A program made the translations under genes and the position numbers. Shown here piece after piece: positions 25,248 through 33,588 of a stretch of DNA of 35,767 nt. The stretch's first letter is position 1. Each line of letters begins with the position of its first letter. The DNA is from an uncultured bacterium (lineage in GTDB: Bacteria; Patescibacteriota; Minisyncoccia; Phycocordibacterales; PALSA-1337): positions 1 through 35,767 of the forward strand of contig CAIMKX010000001.1 of NCBI GenBank assembly GCA_903842025.1, written 5' to 3'. The notes beneath the pieces are model-generated. The model was not told the origin of the DNA. It ran no database searches and saw only the letters and a list, made by a program, of their open reading frames with translations.

Positions 25248-25880
25248 ATGATAATAACCTATCTCGGTGGCGAATTCGTGAAGATCCAATTTGGCGACAC
25301 TATTCTAGCCTTCAATCCGGTTTCCAAGGATTCGCAGTTGAAGACGGCCAAATTTGGTGCTGATATTGTTCTCTGCAGTCTCAACCACTTGGACATGAAT
25401 GGTGTCGATCAGGTGACATTTGGCGACAAAAAACCTTTTGTTGTGAGCGGTCCCGGTGAATATGAGATCAAGGATGTCTTCATAAAAGGTTTGTCGTCAC
25501 AATCAGGCTACGACGGCGAGAAGCGGATCAATACCATATATACGGTGGCTCTTGAAGGAATGAACATTTGTTTTCTTGGTGCGGTCAACACTCCGGAATT
25601 GCCCAAGGATACCGATGAGGCGATCGAAGCTGTCGACATTCTTTTTGTGCCGATCGGCGGCGGAGGCGTTTTGGAGCCGTCCAATGCCTACAAGTTGGCT
25701 GTTTCGATTGAGCCGAAAATAATCATCCCTATCCATTACGGAGACATCGGCATGAAGGACGCCCTCAAAGCCTTTCTCAAGGAAGCCGGCGAAAATCCAA
25801 AACCTGAGTCGAGATTAACTTTAAAGAAAAAAGACTTGGAAGGCAAAGAAGCCGATGTTGTGGTCCTTGAACAAGAATAA
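25248..25880 (+). CDS. Metallo-beta-lactamase-fold protein with incomplete metal site
   Basis: ITYLGGEFVKIQFGDTILAFNPV at the N-terminus, VSGPGEYEI in the middle and PKIIIPIHYGD near the C-terminus match UlaG-like/UPF0173 hydrolases. The usual HxHxDH motif reads LNHLDMN, so at least two metal-binding histidines are missing. Activity is therefore doubtful and a structural or regulatory role is possible. The first gene before gyrA on this strand. Confidence 0.78.
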   Translation: MIITYLGGEFVKIQFGDTILAFNPVSKDSQLKTAKFGADIVLCSLNHLDMNGVDQVTFGDKKPFVVSGPGEYEIKDVFIKGLSSQSGYDGEKRINTIYTVALEGMNICFLGAVNTPELPKDTDEAIEAVDILFVPIGGGGVLEPSNAYKLAVSIEPKIIIPIHYGDIGMKDALKAFLKEAGENPKPESRLTLKKKDLEGKEADVVVLEQE

Positions 25881-25954
25881 GAGCTATTCTCCACAGATTA
25901 GCGATTGCTTGTCTTAAAAAGTAGTATAATGATCTTGTACTGGATATTACAATC

Positions 25955-26254
25955 ATGTCTTTCCAAACTTTTCTTGAAGATCTAAGAGCCAAACCCGAGC
26001 ATATTCGCACTCGTTATGCTTTTCTGACAGCCTTTGGATTTACCGCTATTGTCGCGGCCTTTTGGTTACATTCCTTTTCATTCTTTAATGAAGGCTCCCA
26101 AGCCGCGGTGGCGGCCGCCATCAATAAGACCGGCACTCCGGGTCAGTCTCTCATAGCGGGGGTTGGCTCTTTTGCGACTGATATAAAAGAGATTATTTTT
26201 GGTTCAAAAAAAGTCACTTATACGAGCGTCGAAGTGAGGCCGGGGAAGAGATAA
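25955..26254 (+). CDS. Small single-span membrane protein
   Basis: The 99 residues have a charged N-terminus (LEDLRAKPEHIRTRY), one membrane segment (about 21-42) and an outer tail. The start has a TATAAT about 25 bases upstream (25925-25930). No family is recognised. Confidence 0.65.
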   Translation: MSFQTFLEDLRAKPEHIRTRYAFLTAFGFTAIVAAFWLHSFSFFNEGSQAAVAAAINKTGTPGQSLIAGVGSFATDIKEIIFGSKKVTYTSVEVRPGKR

Positions 26255-26260
26255 TTTTGC

Positions 26261-26442
26261 TTGTCATTCCCGCGAAGGCGGGAATCCAGTGTTGAATGTC
26301 AAATGTCAAATTTCCAATGACAAATCAATGTCAAAATCCAAAATCCAAATTTTGACATTTGAGCTTTGGATTTGATTGGAAATTTGTCATTTGGATTTTG
26401 TCATTTGTAATATCCTGGATTCCCGCTTTCGCGGGAATGACA
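26261..26442. repeat. Family A repeat pair with AT-rich spacer, upstream of gyrA
   Basis: Family A arms enclose inverted CAAATGTCAAAT / CAAAATCCAAA words that fold into a long hairpin. It ends about 50 bases before the gyrA start. Confidence 0.85.
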
Positions 26443-26474
26443 CAAAAACAATTACTTGGAAAAATGACCATATT

Positions 26475-26480
26475 TATGCT
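26475..26480 (+). promoter_or_regulatory. Probable -10 of gyrA
   Basis: TATGCT lies 14 bases before the gyrA ATG, giving a leader of only a few bases. Confidence 0.45.
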
Positions 26481-26494
26481 AAGCTTTTCTCAAT

Positions 26495-28975
26495 ATGGCC
26501 AAGAAACCCGGAGATGAAAAGTCCAATCAAGAGGCGGTTGACGCACGAAATGGCGCCGGCATAGTCTCGCGCAACATTTCGACCGAGATGCGCGAGTCAT
26601 ATCTAGACTACGCGATGTCCGTCATCACCGCCCGCGCTCTGCCGGACGTTCGTGACGGTTTGAAGCCGGTTCATCGCCGTATTCTTTACACTATGCACGA
26701 GCTCAACCTCTCGCCCGGTGGCAAGACCAGAAAGTCCGCCAAGATCGTTGGAGACGTGACCGGTAACTATCACCCTCACGGCGACGTGGCGGTTTACGAA
26801 TCTCTTGTCAATCTCATTCAACCATTCCGCATGCGCTATCCTCTGGGCATCGGTCAAGGTAACTTCGGCTCGCTTGATGGCGATCCGGCTGCCGCACCAC
26901 GTTATACCGAAGCCAAAATGTCCCGCATCTCTTCGGAGCTTTTGCGCGACATAGACAAAGACACCGTCGACTTTCGTCCTAACTACGAGGGTACTCGCAC
27001 CGAACCGATCGTCTTGCCGGCATCGGTTCCGAACCTTCTCTTGAATGGCACGCTCGGGATCGCCGTCGGTATGGCCACCAATATCGCTCCGCACAATCTG
27101 CGAGAAGTCGTCGATGCCACTTCTCATCTATTGGAAAACAGTGACGCCACAACCGAGGATCTGATGCAATTCATCAAAGGTCCGGACTTTCCAACTGGCG
27201 CGGTTATGTACGGCCAGAAAGATATTCTCCATGCCTATACAACCGGCCGCGGCGGCATTACCGTTCGCGGCGAAGCGGAAATCATCGAGGATAAAAAGGG
27301 TCAATTCCAAATCATCATCACTTCTATCCCGTATCGCGTCAACAAAGCCGAGCTTATCACCAAGATCGCCGATATGGTCCGTGAGAAGACTCTCGAAGGC
27401 ATCAGGGCTTTGCGTGACGAATCAACCGAGGATGTTCGCATCGTGATCGATCTGAAGCAAGGTTCATATCCGGAAAAGATTCTAAATCAACTCTACAAGC
27501 ATACTCAACTCGAGGATGCTTTTCATGTGAATACCGTCGCTCTCATTGACGGTGTTCCGCACACGCTTTCCTTGAAATCAATTTTGGAGGAATTTATCAA
27601 GCACCGGATTATCGTCATTCGTCGCCGTACTCAGTTTGACCTGACGAAAGCTGAAGATCGCGAGCATATTCTCCTTGGTTTGAAGAAAGCTCTTGATCAC
27701 ATTGACGAAATAATCACTCTTATTCGTGGTTCCAAGGACGCTGTCGAAGCTCATGCCAATCTCATAAAGAAGTTCAAATTTAGCGACAAGCAAGCCACGG
27801 CTATTCTGGAAATGAAATTGCAAAAGCTGGCCGGTTTGGAGCGCAAGAAAGTCCTTGACGAATTGGCCGAAGTTCAGGATCTCATTGCTCGTCTCAAAGA
27901 GCTTTTGGGTAGCGAGAAGAAAGTACGAGCTCTCATTAAGACTGAATTGGCAGAAATCAAGGAGAAGTACGGCGATGACCGCCGGACCAAAATAGTTAAG
28001 CATGGCGTCAAAGACTTTAATCCTGAGGACCTTATCGCCGACGAAGAATCGGTCCTTGTCTTGACAAAAGGTGGCTATATCAAGAGGACGAATCCCGATG
28101 AATATCGCAAGCAGAAGCGCGGTGGTGTCGGCGTCGTCGACCTTGATACCAAAGAGGAGGATTTTATTTCCCATTTGATCTTTGCCTCAACCCATAATGA
28201 TCTTTTGTTCTTCACTGACAAAGGCAAGGCTTATCAGATCAAGATGTACGATATTCCGGAAGGCAAACGGGCGACCAAAGGCAAGTCGGTCATGAACTTC
28301 CTTTCTTTGGCTGAAGGCGAAAAGGTCACTTCTATTTTGCCGATGCCCAATGACAAGAAGACCGCTGAAGGATTGGATCTCATGATGGTCACCAAAGGCG
28401 GCACCGGCAAGAAGACTTCGGCTAAACATTTCCATGATGTCCGCCGTTCGGGACTGATCGCAATATCTCTCGATGCCGGCGATGAGCTTATTTCCGCTTC
28501 CTTTATTTCCAAAAATGACGAGATAGTCATTGCTACCAAAGAAGGTCAGTCCATCCGCTTCAAGGAAAGCGACGTTCGCGAAATGGGACGCAATGCCGGC
28601 GGTGTCCGTGTGATTAAATTGACAAAAGATGACGCGGTTATTTCCGCTGATATTGTTTCCAAGAACGCCAAGAATCCCGCTCTCTTCGTGATGGGCGGGA
28701 ATGGTTATGGCAAGAAGACCCGTTTGGTTGAATACAAGACGCAAAATCGTGGCGGTTCCGGAATCTTGACTATGAAAGTTACGGCTAAGACCGGTTCGCT
28801 TATGGCTGCAAAAGTTGTAACAGATGATGTTGAAGAGGTTGTGGCCATGTCCAAGAAAAGTCAGGTCATTCGCGTTGATCTTCGGGAGATTCCAACTCTC
28901 GGTCGTTCGACCCAAGGGGTCAGAGTTATGAAGCTCAGGGAAGGGGATTCATTGGCGAGTCTGATATGTTTGTAA
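26495..28975 (+). CDS. gyrA: DNA gyrase subunit A
   Basis: The A subunit cuts and rejoins DNA through Tyr137 in AAPRYTEA. The N-terminal region has [31 protein letters not shown], then the helix of the quinolone-binding region, [11 protein letters not shown]. Here the E. coli Ser83 position is Val98 and the Asp87 position is Glu102. The C-terminal half has six-bladed pinwheel repeats; the GyrA box near residue 540 reads QKRGGVG, a weakened form of QRRGGKG. No gyrB lies in the window. At 826 residues it is close to normal. Confidence 0.95.
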   Translation: MAKKPGDEKSNQEAVDARNGAGIVSRNISTEMRESYLDYAMSVITARALPDVRDGLKPVHRRILYTMHELNLSPGGKTRKSAKIVGDVTGNYHPHGDVAVYESLVNLIQPFRMRYPLGIGQGNFGSLDGDPAAAPRYTEAKMSRISSELLRDIDKDTVDFRPNYEGTRTEPIVLPASVPNLLLNGTLGIAVGMATNIAPHNLREVVDATSHLLENSDATTEDLMQFIKGPDFPTGAVMYGQKDILHAYTTGRGGITVRGEAEIIEDKKGQFQIIITSIPYRVNKAELITKIADMVREKTLEGIRALRDESTEDVRIVIDLKQGSYPEKILNQLYKHTQLEDAFHVNTVALIDGVPHTLSLKSILEEFIKHRIIVIRRRTQFDLTKAEDREHILLGLKKALDHIDEIITLIRGSKDAVEAHANLIKKFKFSDKQATAILEMKLQKLAGLERKKVLDELAEVQDLIARLKELLGSEKKVRALIKTELAEIKEKYGDDRRTKIVKHGVKDFNPEDLIADEESVLVLTKGGYIKRTNPDEYRKQKRGGVGVVDLDTKEEDFISHLIFASTHNDLLFFTDKGKAYQIKMYDIPEGKRATKGKSVMNFLSLAEGEKVTSILPMPNDKKTAEGLDLMMVTKGGTGKKTSAKHFHDVRRSGLIAISLDAGDELISASFISKNDEIVIATKEGQSIRFKESDVREMGRNAGGVRVIKLTKDDAVISADIVSKNAKNPALFVMGGNGYGKKTRLVEYKTQNRGGSGILTMKVTAKTGSLMAAKVVTDDVEEVVAMSKKSQVIRVDLREIPTLGRSTQGVRVMKLREGDSLASLICL

Positions 28976-28996
28976 GCTATTGAATGAACAGTGGAT

Positions 28997-29027
28997 AAAA
29001 ACAAGACCCGCCGAAGCGGGTTTTGTT
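28997..29027 (+). terminator. Terminator of gyrA
   Basis: GACCCGC / GCGGGTT hairpin with CGAA loop and a following TTTTGTTT. Confidence 0.88.
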
Positions 29028-29052
29028 TAGGATTTTACGGGTTTTTTCTCAA

Positions 29053-29070
29053 CCTCATCCTGTCAGCTGA
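29053..29070. repeat. 18-bp copy of the tRNA-like anticodon arm, inverted
   Basis: CCTCATCCTGTCAGCTGA is an exact reverse complement of 29159-29176, which lies in the tRNA-like gene. A TTTTACGGGTT shared with the tRNA-like T-stem region lies just before it (29034-29044), so the two fragments occur here in swapped order. Confidence 0.8.
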
Positions 29071-29130
29071 TTAAAGTATATACCCAAAAAGAATGTTGTC
29101 AACCTTCTCTAGTTCTTCGAATAGTAGTGG

Positions 29131-29203
29131 ACCCGACGGGAGTCGAACCCGTAAAACCTCAGCTGACAGGATGAGGGCGGAGACCGTTCCGCGGGCCCAC
29201 GAA
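29131..29203 (-). tRNA. tRNA-like RNA with a non-standard core
   Basis: The 3' half is a perfect tRNA T arm (ACGGG, loop TTCGACT, CCCGT) followed by CGGGTCC and discriminator A. The 5' end GGGCCCG pairs with it as a seven-base acceptor stem, extendable to nine. A D-like hairpin (CGGA/TCCG) follows directly, without the usual U8-A9 linker. The middle arm has a 5-bp stem (CCTCA/TGAGG) with a ten-base loop instead of seven, so no anticodon can be assigned confidently; GTC occurs in the loop. It may be an unusual tRNA, a decayed one, or a regulatory tRNA mimic. A TATAAT at 29227-29232 gives a promoter. Confidence 0.5.
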
Positions 29204-29226
29204 CGAAGTTAATCGTTCTGAGCCTG

Positions 29227-29232
29227 ATTATA
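29227..29232 (-). promoter_or_regulatory. -10 of the tRNA-like RNA
   Basis: TATAAT on the minus strand, seven bases after the end of the phased repeat array; predicted start near 29220, followed by a GAACG/CGTTC hairpin and the tRNA-like body. Confidence 0.65.
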
Positions 29233-29239
29233 CTCAGCG

Positions 29240-29327
29240 GAGATAAAATCCTGATAAAATCTTGTTCAAGAAACGATAAAATCTCTTTCAAGAACTGATA
29301 AAATCTGTTTCAAGAAATGATAAAATT
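29240..29327 (-). promoter_or_regulatory. 88-bp phased repeat array upstream of the tRNA-like RNA
   Basis: Reading on the minus strand, three 22-bp units (GATTTTATC followed by TTCTTGAA-type sequence) and two 11-bp half units ending GATTTTATCTC reproduce the array at 7154-7241 with the same unit order and length. The distance to the -10 is again seven bases. Confidence 0.8.
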
Positions 29328-29385
29328 CATCAAATTCATGGTTTATTTGTCCCCATATCACTTATGAATTTGACCATTTCTGTTC

Positions 29386-29391
29386 TATAAT
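29386..29391 (+). promoter_or_regulatory. -10 of the methyltransferase/pilin-array operon
   Basis: TATAAT, six bases, ATG 29398. Confidence 0.7.
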
Positions 29392-29397
29392 CATGTT

Positions 29398-29913
29398 ATG
29401 TTTTCCGATCCAGCCGCGAATGTGGCAAAATTGGGCGTGAATGACGGGATGCGGGTCGTCGATTTGGGGGCCGGTTCCGGCTTTTACAGCTTTGAGGCCG
29501 CCAGAAGGGTTGGCGGTAGCGGCCGCGTTTATGCCGTAGATGTCCAAAAAGTCCTTTTGGAAAGGCTTCGGGCCACTGGAGCGGCCAATGGTTTGCGAAA
29601 TATCGAAGTGGTTTGGGGCAATGCCGAGAAGATCGGTGGAACAAAGCTTCGTGAGGGCATAGCTGACCGTGTTATAGCTTCAAACATTCTTTTTCAGATC
29701 GAAAAGCCGGATGAATTCATCCTGGAAATAAAAAGGCTTCTGAAGCCTGGAGGCAAAGTCTTGGTTATAGATTGGAGTGAGGTTTCAGCTTTGAGTCCCA
29801 AGAATCTGGTTACCAGCCTCAAGGCCCAGACTCTTTTTGAGAAATCAGGATTCAAATTGGACCAATCATTCAACGCCGGTGACCATCATTATGGCTTAGT
29901 ATTCATCAAATAA
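29398..29913 (+). CDS. Class I SAM-dependent methyltransferase
   Basis: Motif I VVDLGAGSGFYSFEAAR (about 20-36) binds S-adenosylmethionine. RVYAVDVQ, WGNAEKIGG and IKRLLKPGGKVLVIDW follow as in UbiE/Methyltransf_25/31 proteins. At 171 residues it is short. The substrate is unknown. It lies only four bases before the solute-binding protein gene, so the two are probably co-expressed. Confidence 0.85.
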   Translation: MFSDPAANVAKLGVNDGMRVVDLGAGSGFYSFEAARRVGGSGRVYAVDVQKVLLERLRATGAANGLRNIEVVWGNAEKIGGTKLREGIADRVIASNILFQIEKPDEFILEIKRLLKPGGKVLVIDWSEVSALSPKNLVTSLKAQTLFEKSGFKLDQSFNAGDHHYGLVFIK

Positions 29914-29917
29914 AACC

Positions 29918-31228
29918 ATGAGCAAATTCCAGATCATCACCATATTTATTTTCATCCTGGCGATCATCGCCGGAGTGACGTCTTTTGCTCTTTACAAAGG
30001 CAACAGCGGAACTTCATCTTTGCCTGCAATAACTATTTGGGGAACTTTTCCGGCCAATACCTTCAATGAATATGTAGCAAACATCAATAGTGGCCTGACC
30101 CAGTCAATGAAAATTACTTATGTTCAGAAAAGAGCGGACAGTTTCAATAGTGATTTCGTCAATGCCTTGGCTTTGGGTCAAGGCCCGGATGCAATCCTTA
30201 TTCCGTCCGACATGATGTTGGCCGAACAAAACAAGCTGACCCAAGTACCATTTTCAGCTTTTTCTCAGAGGGAATTCATGGACTCTTACATCGATGAGGC
30301 CCAGATCTATCTTGACAGTACCGGCGCTTGGGCCATTCCGTTTACCGTTGATCCTTTGGTCATGTATTGGAACAAGGATATCTTCAATGCCGCCGGCATC
30401 GCTCTCTATCCGCAATATTGGGATGAGTTGACCGGCACGGGAGTGAAACCTGGTTTGGTTCAAAAGCTTACAGTGAAGGATTCTAACGGCAATGTCAGGA
30501 AGACGGCTGTGGCCATGGGAGATTTTACGAATATCACCAATGCCAGAGAATTACTCGGTTCGCTATTCCTCCAAGCAGGGAATCCTGTAACCTCGAGGGA
30601 TAACAGTGGTCTTATCTATTCGACCCTGAACACCTCCAATTCCACCAACTCGATCTCGCCGGCCGTCCAATATTTCAGCCAGTTCGCCAATCCGACCAGC
30701 GCCAATTATTCCTGGAATAGGGCTATGTCCAATGACAAGACGGTTTTCCTGGCCGGGCAGTCGGCGATCTATTTTGGTTTCGCCTCGGAGATTCTGGAGC
30801 TGCGGGCCAAAAATCCCAATTTGAATTATGACGTGGCGCCATTGCCGCAGTTGCGGTCCGGCCAAAAAGCCGTCTACGGCAAGATGTTCGGTTTCTCTTT
30901 GGTGAGGTCTTCGGCCAATGCCAATGCCACATACCAGATTATTTCCACTTTGATCTTACCAGCCAACCTGGCCGCTCTTTCCAAGACGATGTATTTGCCT
31001 TCAGTCCGCAATGATGTTATCGCCCAAGGCTCGACGAATGCTTACATCACGATCTTCAACAAAGCCGCTCTGATCTCCAAGACGTGGCTGGATATCGATC
31101 CTCAGATATCCAGGCAGATCTTCAGCAACCTGACCCAGTCTCTGATCAGCGGCCAGAAAAATATCGATCAAGCAATTCGAGATGCCGCTGATCAATATAG
31201 TGCGGTGCTTCAGCAGGCGGGGAATTAA
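29918..31228 (+). CDS. Extracellular solute-binding protein (family 1-like), membrane anchored
   Basis: An N-terminal membrane anchor (about 6-26) is followed by ITIWGTFPANTFNEYV, a core with QGPDAILIPSDMM and AIPFTVDPLVMYWNKDIF, and KTVFLAGQSAIYFGFASE. This is the pattern of sugar-type ABC substrate-binding proteins. No permease or ATPase gene is adjacent; membrane proteins of a different type follow. It may serve a distant transporter or bind a ligand on the surface. The N-terminus starts MSKFQI, like two genes downstream. Confidence 0.85.
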   Translation: MSKFQIITIFIFILAIIAGVTSFALYKGNSGTSSLPAITIWGTFPANTFNEYVANINSGLTQSMKITYVQKRADSFNSDFVNALALGQGPDAILIPSDMMLAEQNKLTQVPFSAFSQREFMDSYIDEAQIYLDSTGAWAIPFTVDPLVMYWNKDIFNAAGIALYPQYWDELTGTGVKPGLVQKLTVKDSNGNVRKTAVAMGDFTNITNARELLGSLFLQAGNPVTSRDNSGLIYSTLNTSNSTNSISPAVQYFSQFANPTSANYSWNRAMSNDKTVFLAGQSAIYFGFASEILELRAKNPNLNYDVAPLPQLRSGQKAVYGKMFGFSLVRSSANANATYQIISTLILPANLAALSKTMYLPSVRNDVIAQGSTNAYITIFNKAALISKTWLDIDPQISRQIFSNLTQSLISGQKNIDQAIRDAADQYSAVLQQAGN

Positions 31229-31232
31229 AATA

Positions 31233-31751
31233 ATGTCCAAATTCCAAATTCCAAATTCCAAATTCTTCGTCGCAGTAGTGACACTTGTCTTTTTGTTGAC
31301 TATTTCTTTCAATCCTCTTCTGGCCCAGACCAATGTTATGCCGATCAACAGTGAGAACATCAATAGTTCTGCTTTCAGACTGACTGTTTGCGACGGTCCG
31401 GCCATTCCTTCAAGTGCCGCCAGTTCGATCCCTACCGATGCCGCGGAGTTCAAAGCCAAATTCGGCCACGATCTGCCATATGTGCCCTGCGACTTCAAAG
31501 GCCTGATGATGCAGATCCAACATCTCATCAATATCGCCATCATTGGCGGAGTTTTGCTAGCCGTCGGTTTGTTCACCTACGCCGGATTTCTTTACGTTCG
31601 CGGCGGCAAACATGTCGATGAGGCCAAGAAGATATTCCCTAAAGTCTTCTGGGGTTTTATAATAATGCTGTCAGCTTGGTTCATCGTTTACCAGCTGTTG
31701 AATTGGCTAACCGGTAGCAATGTGTTCGGCGTCTTATTGGGTCAACCATAA
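31233..31751 (+). CDS. VirB2-like small membrane protein 1 of 6
   Basis: A signal peptide ends at about residue 31 (NPLLAQ). Residues about 90-165 hold two membrane segments: IAIIGGVLLAVGLFTYAGFLYV and FWGFIIMLSAWFIVYQLLNW. The fold resembles TrbC/VirB2-type pilin proteins common in CPR genomes. The first residues MSKFQIPNSKF are encoded by a CCAAATT microrepeat. It begins four bases after the solute-binding gene. Confidence 0.7.
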   Translation: MSKFQIPNSKFFVAVVTLVFLLTISFNPLLAQTNVMPINSENINSSAFRLTVCDGPAIPSSAASSIPTDAAEFKAKFGHDLPYVPCDFKGLMMQIQHLINIAIIGGVLLAVGLFTYAGFLYVRGGKHVDEAKKIFPKVFWGFIIMLSAWFIVYQLLNWLTGSNVFGVLLGQP

Positions 31752-31753
31752 AT

Positions 31754-32221
31754 ATGAAACAAATCAATTTAAAAATATTTTTTACTTTCTATCTATTAGC
31801 AATAATTGTTTTGATTTCTCCTGTTGCTATGGCCCAAACTATTGGTGGTGACGTGCCTAACAGCAGTATTGGTGGTAATACAACAGCGACAAATGGTATT
31901 TTTACTCTTTCAAATCCTTTAAAGGTTGATTCGATCGGTGGTTTGGTTCAGAGTTTGGTGGAAATTTTCAGTTACATTGCCATCATATTTGCTGTTGTGA
32001 TGATTATCTATACTGGTTTTCAGTATGTTACCAATGCCGCTCAAGGTAACGCTAAGAAAATTGAGGAATTGAATAAGCAGATGCTTATGATTATTATCGG
32101 AGTTGCTATAATCATTGCCGCCAGAGTTATGGTTCAGGTAGTTATCAATACTTTAGAGGTTACGGGCGTAGTCAGCCCCGAAGTCATTCAAAGTGCTAAC
32201 AAGGCCACCAAAATCCAATAA
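31754..32221 (+). CDS. VirB2-like small membrane protein 2 of 6
   Basis: A signal peptide ends about ...VAMAQ (residue 28). YIAIIFAVVMIIYTGFQYVTNAAQGNAKKIEELNKQMLMIIIGVAIII is the TrbC/VirB2-type core: helix, short basic loop, helix. It is the best match to that family in the array. Gap to the previous gene is two bases. Confidence 0.75.
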   Translation: MKQINLKIFFTFYLLAIIVLISPVAMAQTIGGDVPNSSIGGNTTATNGIFTLSNPLKVDSIGGLVQSLVEIFSYIAIIFAVVMIIYTGFQYVTNAAQGNAKKIEELNKQMLMIIIGVAIIIAARVMVQVVINTLEVTGVVSPEVIQSANKATKIQ

Positions 32222-32230
32222 TTAAAATTT

Positions 32231-32608
32231 ATGTCCAAATTCCAAATTCTATATTCCAAATTCTTAGTCGTTTCATTAATGTTCGTTGTTATTCCACTGG
32301 GTCTCATTCATGCCCAAACTTCTAAAACTCTGAAGGATATGATCGCTTTGGTTGCCGGTTACTTCAATAGCATTTTGGCCTTAATGATGGGCATCGCCGT
32401 CATAATGTTCGTCTGGTACATCATCAATTATTACATCAAAGCCGACGCCGACAAGAAAGAGGCCGGACAATACCTCATGTGGAGCCTGATCGGATTCTTC
32501 GTGATCCTGTCGCTTTGGGGTTTGGTCAATATTCTTATCAATACGTTTGGTCTTGGCACCGGCAGTCCGGGCAGTTGGACCAGCCTAAAAAACCTGTTTC
32601 CGCAGTAA
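32231..32608 (+). CDS. VirB2-like small membrane protein 3 of 6
   Basis: A signal peptide ends about ...GLIHAQ. The core is MMGIAVIMFVWYIINYYIKADADKK followed by LIGFFVILSLWGLVNILINTF. It shares the slWGLVNIL.NtF ending with copies 4 and 5. It begins MSKFQILYSKF, again from a microrepeat. Confidence 0.7.
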   Translation: MSKFQILYSKFLVVSLMFVVIPLGLIHAQTSKTLKDMIALVAGYFNSILALMMGIAVIMFVWYIINYYIKADADKKEAGQYLMWSLIGFFVILSLWGLVNILINTFGLGTGSPGSWTSLKNLFPQ

Positions 32609-32617
32609 TTTAATCAC

Positions 32618-33106
32618 ATGAAAAAAACATTTATATCTTCTATTCTTCTAATAGTGGTGTTGGCAATTCCACTTACGTCTTCAGCTCTGACGGCGGTTTA
32701 TCAAGCAACACCGGCGGCGCAAGTAACAACTCAAACTCAGTCCTTGAATAAAATAACCGATGCCAATGGTCTCATAAATAGAATAGCTAGTTTTGGAAAC
32801 GTGGCCGTTTATCTTCTGGTTGCCTTGGCGGTCGTCTTTATTGTCTATAACGTCGTAATGCGTCTGACCAAGCCCGGTGCGGAAGATCAGGCCAAGGCCA
32901 GTATGGATATTTTGTGGGGAATCATCGGTTTGGCCATAATAGTCTCGCTTTGGGGCCTGGTTAACATTTTGGTCAACACTTTTTCGACTGACAATAGTAT
33001 GCAAAACACTTTGCCAAACGCCAATTTCATCAATACTACCAACAGTGGCTCGAGCAATAGTTCCAATTCAAACAACAATGATTACGGCGGCGAGCTTAAC
33101 AATTAG
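32618..33106 (+). CDS. VirB2-like small membrane protein 4 of 6
   Basis: A signal peptide (about 1-23) and a core VYLLVALAVVFIVYNVVMRLTKPG / ILWGIIGLAIIVSLWGLVNILVNTF are followed by a Ser/Asn-rich C-terminal tail (NTTNSGSSNSSNSNNN). Confidence 0.7.
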   Translation: MKKTFISSILLIVVLAIPLTSSALTAVYQATPAAQVTTQTQSLNKITDANGLINRIASFGNVAVYLLVALAVVFIVYNVVMRLTKPGAEDQAKASMDILWGIIGLAIIVSLWGLVNILVNTFSTDNSMQNTLPNANFINTTNSGSSNSSNSNNNDYGGELNN

Positions 33107-33149
33107 CGTAATCCACAGTTTCATTTGTCTATTTTGGGGAATAATGGGG

Positions 33150-33155
33150 TATAAT
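33150..33155 (+). promoter_or_regulatory. Internal promoter before pilin-like gene 5
   Basis: TATAAT lies 35 bases before ATG 33191 in the only sizeable gap of the array (84 bases), so genes 5 and 6 may be expressed separately, with a leader. Confidence 0.55.
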
Positions 33156-33190
33156 TAGCAAAGTATTAAGTTTATTAATTTATCATAACT

Positions 33191-33586
33191 ATGAAAAAAA
33201 TCATCGCTTTAGTCGCCGCCCTTATGCCTTCCATGGCATCGGCCCAGGCTCTCTCCACTATTACCAATATCAATGATGTCTCCAAAAGAGCTTTGAGTAT
33301 TGGAGACACGTTCACCTATATTCTCGTCGCTCTGGCCGTCATCTTCATCGTTTGGAATGTCGTCATGTATATCATCAAGCCTGCGGCTTCCGATGACAAG
33401 GCGGCTGCCAGCAAGAACATTCTCTGGGGCATTGTCGGTCTTTTCATTATCGTCTCCATTTGGGGCTTGGTGAACATATTGACCAATAGCTTCAAGACCA
33501 CGACCGGTACGCAACCTATACCTAATTCTGGTGGCAATCCGAACACCGGTGGTATTCCAGCCAATCAGATTCCTGTTGTTCAGTAA
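33191..33586 (+). CDS. VirB2-like small membrane protein 5 of 6
   Basis: A signal peptide ends about ...MASAQA. The core FTYILVALAVIFIVWNVVMYIIKPA / ILWGIVGLFIIVSIWGLVNILTNSF is nearly the same as copy 4, with a Pro/Gly/Asn-rich tail. Copies 4 and 5 look like a recent duplication. Confidence 0.7.
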   Translation: MKKIIALVAALMPSMASAQALSTITNINDVSKRALSIGDTFTYILVALAVIFIVWNVVMYIIKPAASDDKAAASKNILWGIVGLFIIVSIWGLVNILTNSFKTTTGTQPIPNSGGNPNTGGIPANQIPVVQ

Positions 33587-33588
33587 TC

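Noticed and set aside
28187-28915. Long antisense frame (242 codons) opposite gyrA
   Set aside because: It is a shadow of gyrA codon usage; no promoter, start context or family resemblance.
26495-28975. ParC (topoisomerase IV) instead of GyrA
   Set aside because: A GyrA-box-like QKRGGVG and full-length pinwheel C-terminus favour GyrA, although the box is weak.
29131-29203. tmRNA 3' domain
   Set aside because: The 5' tmRNA signature and a tag-encoding frame are missing upstream, where the repeat array and a methyltransferase gene lie.
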